A DNA stretch of 64,000 bases, taken from NCBI RefSeq assembly GCF_003573695.1, contig NC_039359.1:158928451-158992450 (forward strand). The letters run 5' to 3'. Of this stretch, positions 61,571 to 64,000 are shown piece by piece. This DNA is from Papaver somniferum. Lineage: Eukaryota > Streptophyta > Magnoliopsida > Ranunculales > Papaveraceae. The position numbers were made by a program, and so were the translations under genes. The notes under the pieces were generated by a model. That model did no database searches. It worked only from the letters and a program-made list of their open reading frames with translations, and had not been told where the DNA came from. Within the stretch, counting starts at the first letter, position 1. Every line of letters begins with the position of its first letter.

Positions 61571-61600
61571 ACCAGGCCGAAGGCCTGGTTGATACCCTAG
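61571..61600 (+). other. Helitron 3' terminus (hairpin plus CTAG)
   Basis: A perfect 8-bp stem ACCAGGCC / GGCCTGGT with a GAA loop (61571-61589) is followed 7 nt later by CTAG (61597-61600), and the next base is T. That is the standard Helitron end: a GC-rich hairpin about 10-12 nt before CTRR, inserted before T. A weaker hairpin (ACGC-TGAAG-GCGT, 61544-61556) lies just upstream. Confidence 0.88.
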
Positions 61601-61601
61601 T

Positions 61602-62135
61602 ACAGTACTATGAAAGCGTCCCTTCAGTGCGTGAATGTATGTGATCTGCAGTCGACACAACCATATATAAGGCACAAGATTACATATGCACACTAGTAGT
61701 TAGGAGGGTTTATGATGTTACTTGGTAAATGCACAAGTGATCTCAAGAAATTCTTTGCTTTTAAGTATCTGACATATGTGATAGTTAATCATTTGCGAAG
61801 TTCGTCTTTATAAGTTTCTCTTTAAGGATACAAAAAATTTGATTATCAATGGAATGTGCACAAATTTTTTTATTATCAATGGAATGCTACAAATATTGTA
61901 TATGTTGATTAACCATTTCTGTAGTTCAAATGTTTTTTTTTCCTAATTCCTGACCACTTATTAATTTTATAGGAGAATGCTAGACAACTTTGATCAGAGA
62001 ATGACTTGAAGTTTTCGAAAATAGTAAGGACACAAGCTTCATTTTGGTACTAATGATGTGCTTCAGATTTACAAATAGTGGACTTTTTTTTCTAATTCCA
62101 CTGACATATATGCTTTTTAATTTGTTTTCTTGCAG
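61602..62135. other. Unassigned AT-rich sequence downstream of the Helitron
   Basis: No recognisable gene. The phrase TTATCAATGGAATG occurs twice about 37 bp apart (61844 and 61875). TTTTCTTGCAG at 62125-62135 looks like a splice acceptor. Confidence 0.45.
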
Positions 62136-62425
62136 TCGTGATGCAAACATATTTTGAATACTTGAAAAATGGTTGCCCAACTTTGCTGACGCAACTCTTG
62201 GAGTACGTTGCTAAAGTTAGGGAACATTTTGTTGCTCACCAAGTAGTGTATTCTATACACTGTAATTATATCACCAATAAAAGTGTTGTTACGGAAGAAT
62301 TACATTTCTCTACATTATGTGATTTTATAGGGGGAAAAAACATTTCTTTATCAAATGATGGAGAGATACCATTGACAGTCCTTTTAGTTATATCCATGTA
62401 CTATATATTTTCTTACGATACCTAA
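62136..62425 (+). other. Unrecognised 95-codon frame after an acceptor-like site
   Basis: An open frame beginning MMQTYFEYLKNGCPTLLTQL and later LEYVAKVREHFVAHQ. It follows TTTTCTTGCAG, so its first part could be an exon, with the later half intron read-through (AT-rich, Ile/Ser/Tyr-rich wording). I do not recognise it. It lies upstream of the CHD fragment and could be part of the same decayed locus, or chance. Confidence 0.2.
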
Positions 62426-62591
62426 TACACATCACCATTGTCATTATACATTTCATTCTCCAAAATTCATGTTTGATGCATAAAATAGTCTACACATCAA
62501 AAAAGATAAACTAAACAATGAGAAGACATTGAAAAGAGATTCTAACACTAAGAACATTGGGGTACACATCTATTTTCGGGATTTTGTAGAT

Positions 62592-64000
62592 GTGTACATA
62601 TTTGTACACCATTGTCTATTCTCATTTATTAATTCGATTTATGAACATTATATTTTTTTATATCTAGTCCATGTATTATGTAGCTTTTTAAACCAACTAT
62701 GTATTGCAGGTGATGGATTGCAGCAAAGAAATGTGGTATCCCTGAATTATCTATCCATATCAGGATCTGAACTTAAGGTATATTTCTGTTGTGGCTTGTA
62801 TGGGTTCATTTTTACCATTTGGTTCTTATTCCTTCAGATCTATCTGATCTCCTCTTGGACCTTTTTACAATTGAACTTTCTTGTTCTTTTTCACATTCTA
62901 CGAAAACCTATTAAGGATGTTGAGAAATCCTTTCCCCCTAAACTTTTTGTATTCTTCGGGTTGAAATATTCTCTCTCTAGAAGCAATGATCACTAGACTC
63001 ATTCTCTAAAATGTGGTGAAATTCTTTGTATCACTACTGAATTTCCCATTTGTTAGTTAATGAATGTATTATAAGTGGATTCTGGAAGGTAACTTTGATG
63101 ACTTGAACAAAGGAGTCAATGAGAACCAGTTCGTGCATATTTTGTTATTGAATTATTATCGTGCACATAATTGTACACCAGTTGATTCTTAATGTGTACA
63201 TAATTGTACACATACTGATTTTTAACGTGCACATAGTTGTACACATGTTGATCCTTTCTCATACTTTTATGGTAACTGCAGGTCCTTGTGTCATTTCCTT
63301 GACCATGTGAAGTTCAAGAGCAAAGATGACTTTTCTGAGAAGCACAAGAACCTGAGCTCTTTTACTGAACCTAAGGTATGTCTTTATTGTTGCTTGTATG
63401 GATTTATTTTTCATCTGATTTTTTTCCTTCGGATCCATCAGATCTCCTCCCAGATTCTTTTGCAATTGAACTTTGTTATTCTTTTTCACATTGTACGAAG
63501 ATTTATTAAGGATGTGTACATATGGTTGTACACCATTTTACAATCTCAATAATATATGACCTGTTTTGTCGGTGTGGATGTGGATGTGGGTTTGTTTTTT
63601 AATGGGCGTGTACATAGTTGTATACCATTGTTCTATCTCAATAATATATGCATGTTTTGGGTATAAATGATGAATTTTTGTAAGTGTCTACATAGTTGTA
63701 CATCATTATGCTCTCTCGTGATTTTATGGGGTTTTTTTCTTCTTGTATGTATGTAATATGTTAGATTTGTTGGGGTTTTGTATGTGCATACATATTTGTA
63801 CACCATTGTACAATGTCAATAATATGTATGAATTGTTTTGTGGACATGGATGTTTGTGTTTTTAGATTTATTATAGGTGTGTACATAGTAGTTATACACC
63901 ACTGTGCTATCTCAATAATATATGCATATTTTTTGGGTATATATGCTGAATTTTTGCAAGTGTGTTTGTAATTGTACGCCATTATCTTCTCTCATGAATT
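62592..64000. repeat. Recurring GTGTACA...TGTACAC short inverted repeats
   Basis: About ten copies of a phrase such as GTGTACATAGTTGTACACC, at 62592, 63161, 63194, 63227, 63513, 63608, 63684, 63784, 63877 and 63961. The arms GTGTACA and TGTACAC pair perfectly around 4-6 nt in the best copies. From 63513 on, spacing is about 85-100 bp and the phrase is usually followed by CCATT and CTCAATAATATATG. A longer period of about 270 bp (63608 against 63877) continues past the window end. Confidence 0.75.
62710..63515 (+). pseudogene. Rearranged CHD1/CHR5-like chromatin remodeller exons
   Basis: Pieces match the SNF2 ATPase lobe boundary of plant CHD1-type remodellers, but in the order B-A-B. Copy 1: exon end 62710-62777, intron 62778-62837, then HILRKPIKDVEKSFPP (homologues: HILRRVIKDVEKSLPP) and ILRVE to about 62990, and YYKWILEGNFDDLNKGVNENQ, split here, at 63069-63131 (homologues: YYKWILERNFHDLNKGVRGNQ). 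Copy 2: exon LCHFLDHVKFKSKDDF...KNLSSFTEPK at 63282-63375, with AG and GT splice borders, an intron, then HIVRRFIKDV at about 63484-63513. The intron plus exon start of the two copies align at an offset of about 598 bp. The intact protein slides nucleosomes in the nucleus; this fragment carries frameshifts and lacks the rest of the gene. Confidence 0.75.

Larger units (their letters stand above)
56966..61600 (+). mobile_element. Degraded plant Helitron (RepHel remnant with intact 3' terminus)
   Basis: Three collinear plus-strand pieces: an N-terminal coding fragment (57377-57565), a PIF1-type helicase (59788-61354) and a canonical 3' end (61571-61600: hairpin, then TGATACCCTAG, then T). The Rep nuclease (HUH motif and two-Tyr region) was not found, so the element cannot move by itself. 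The 5' end (expected A|TC) was not identified; the start given is only the first coding Met. The true element may begin anywhere upstream, possibly beyond the gypsy insertion. Confidence 0.75.

Overview
The window is nuclear DNA from a flowering plant. It has no bacterial-style operons. It holds a long high-copy satellite array, nested LTR retrotransposons with plant Ty3/gypsy features (tRNA-Asp-type primer sites, Retrotrans_gag proteins), a Ty1/copia integrase relic, a plant-type Helitron and a broken fragment of a plant CHD1/CHR5-like chromatin remodeller. The species cannot be fixed from the sequence. I found no intact cellular gene.

Layout. (1) 1-6843 and 15858-49507: one head-to-tail satellite of about 1.25 kb per unit, roughly 32 units over about 40.5 kb, interrupted by one retroelement. 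Unit lengths fall into discrete classes (about 1235, 1239, 1250 and 1267 bp), explained by a 16-bp internal repeat and a 13-bp deletion. Multi-unit blocks are copied at offsets of 3754, 6242, 11257 and 13775 bp. Every unit carries a strong inverted repeat and a cluster of GTATGCATAC-like boxes. (2) 6844-15857: a young gag-only LTR retrotransposon on the minus strand (LTR 2493 bp, TATA box, primer site, polypurine tract, 500-aa Gag). A partial extra copy of its internal region sits beyond the second LTR, so the unit is LTR-internal-LTR-partial internal. (3) 49508-49850: copia integrase relic cut at the satellite edge. (4) 50655-55448: a second minus-strand Ty3/gypsy element with an intact 495-aa Gag ORF, a good 5' LTR and primer site, everything downstream of gag deleted into a divergent 3' LTR remnant, and a candidate 5-bp target-site duplication. 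(5) About 56.9-61.6 kb: a degraded plus-strand Helitron with an N-terminal fragment, a broken PIF1-type helicase lacking its Walker A loop, and a textbook 3' end (hairpin plus CTAG, followed by T). (6) 62.7-63.5 kb: rearranged, duplicated exons of a CHD1/CHR5-type remodeller. (7) 62.6-64.0 kb: recurring short inverted repeats of the form GTGTACA-N4-TGTACAC.

How it fits together: this looks like a repeat-dominated heterochromatic region (pericentromeric, knob or subtelomeric, which cannot be told apart here). The satellite evolves by block duplication and conversion, and mobile elements land in and beside it. The only apparently intact protein-coding frames are the two Gag proteins. The many short ORFs inside the satellite are best read as by-products of a homogenised non-coding repeat. 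Three 10-N gaps (4095, 4338, 15390) lie at places where units diverge or at a long T tract, so copy number and local order there are uncertain.
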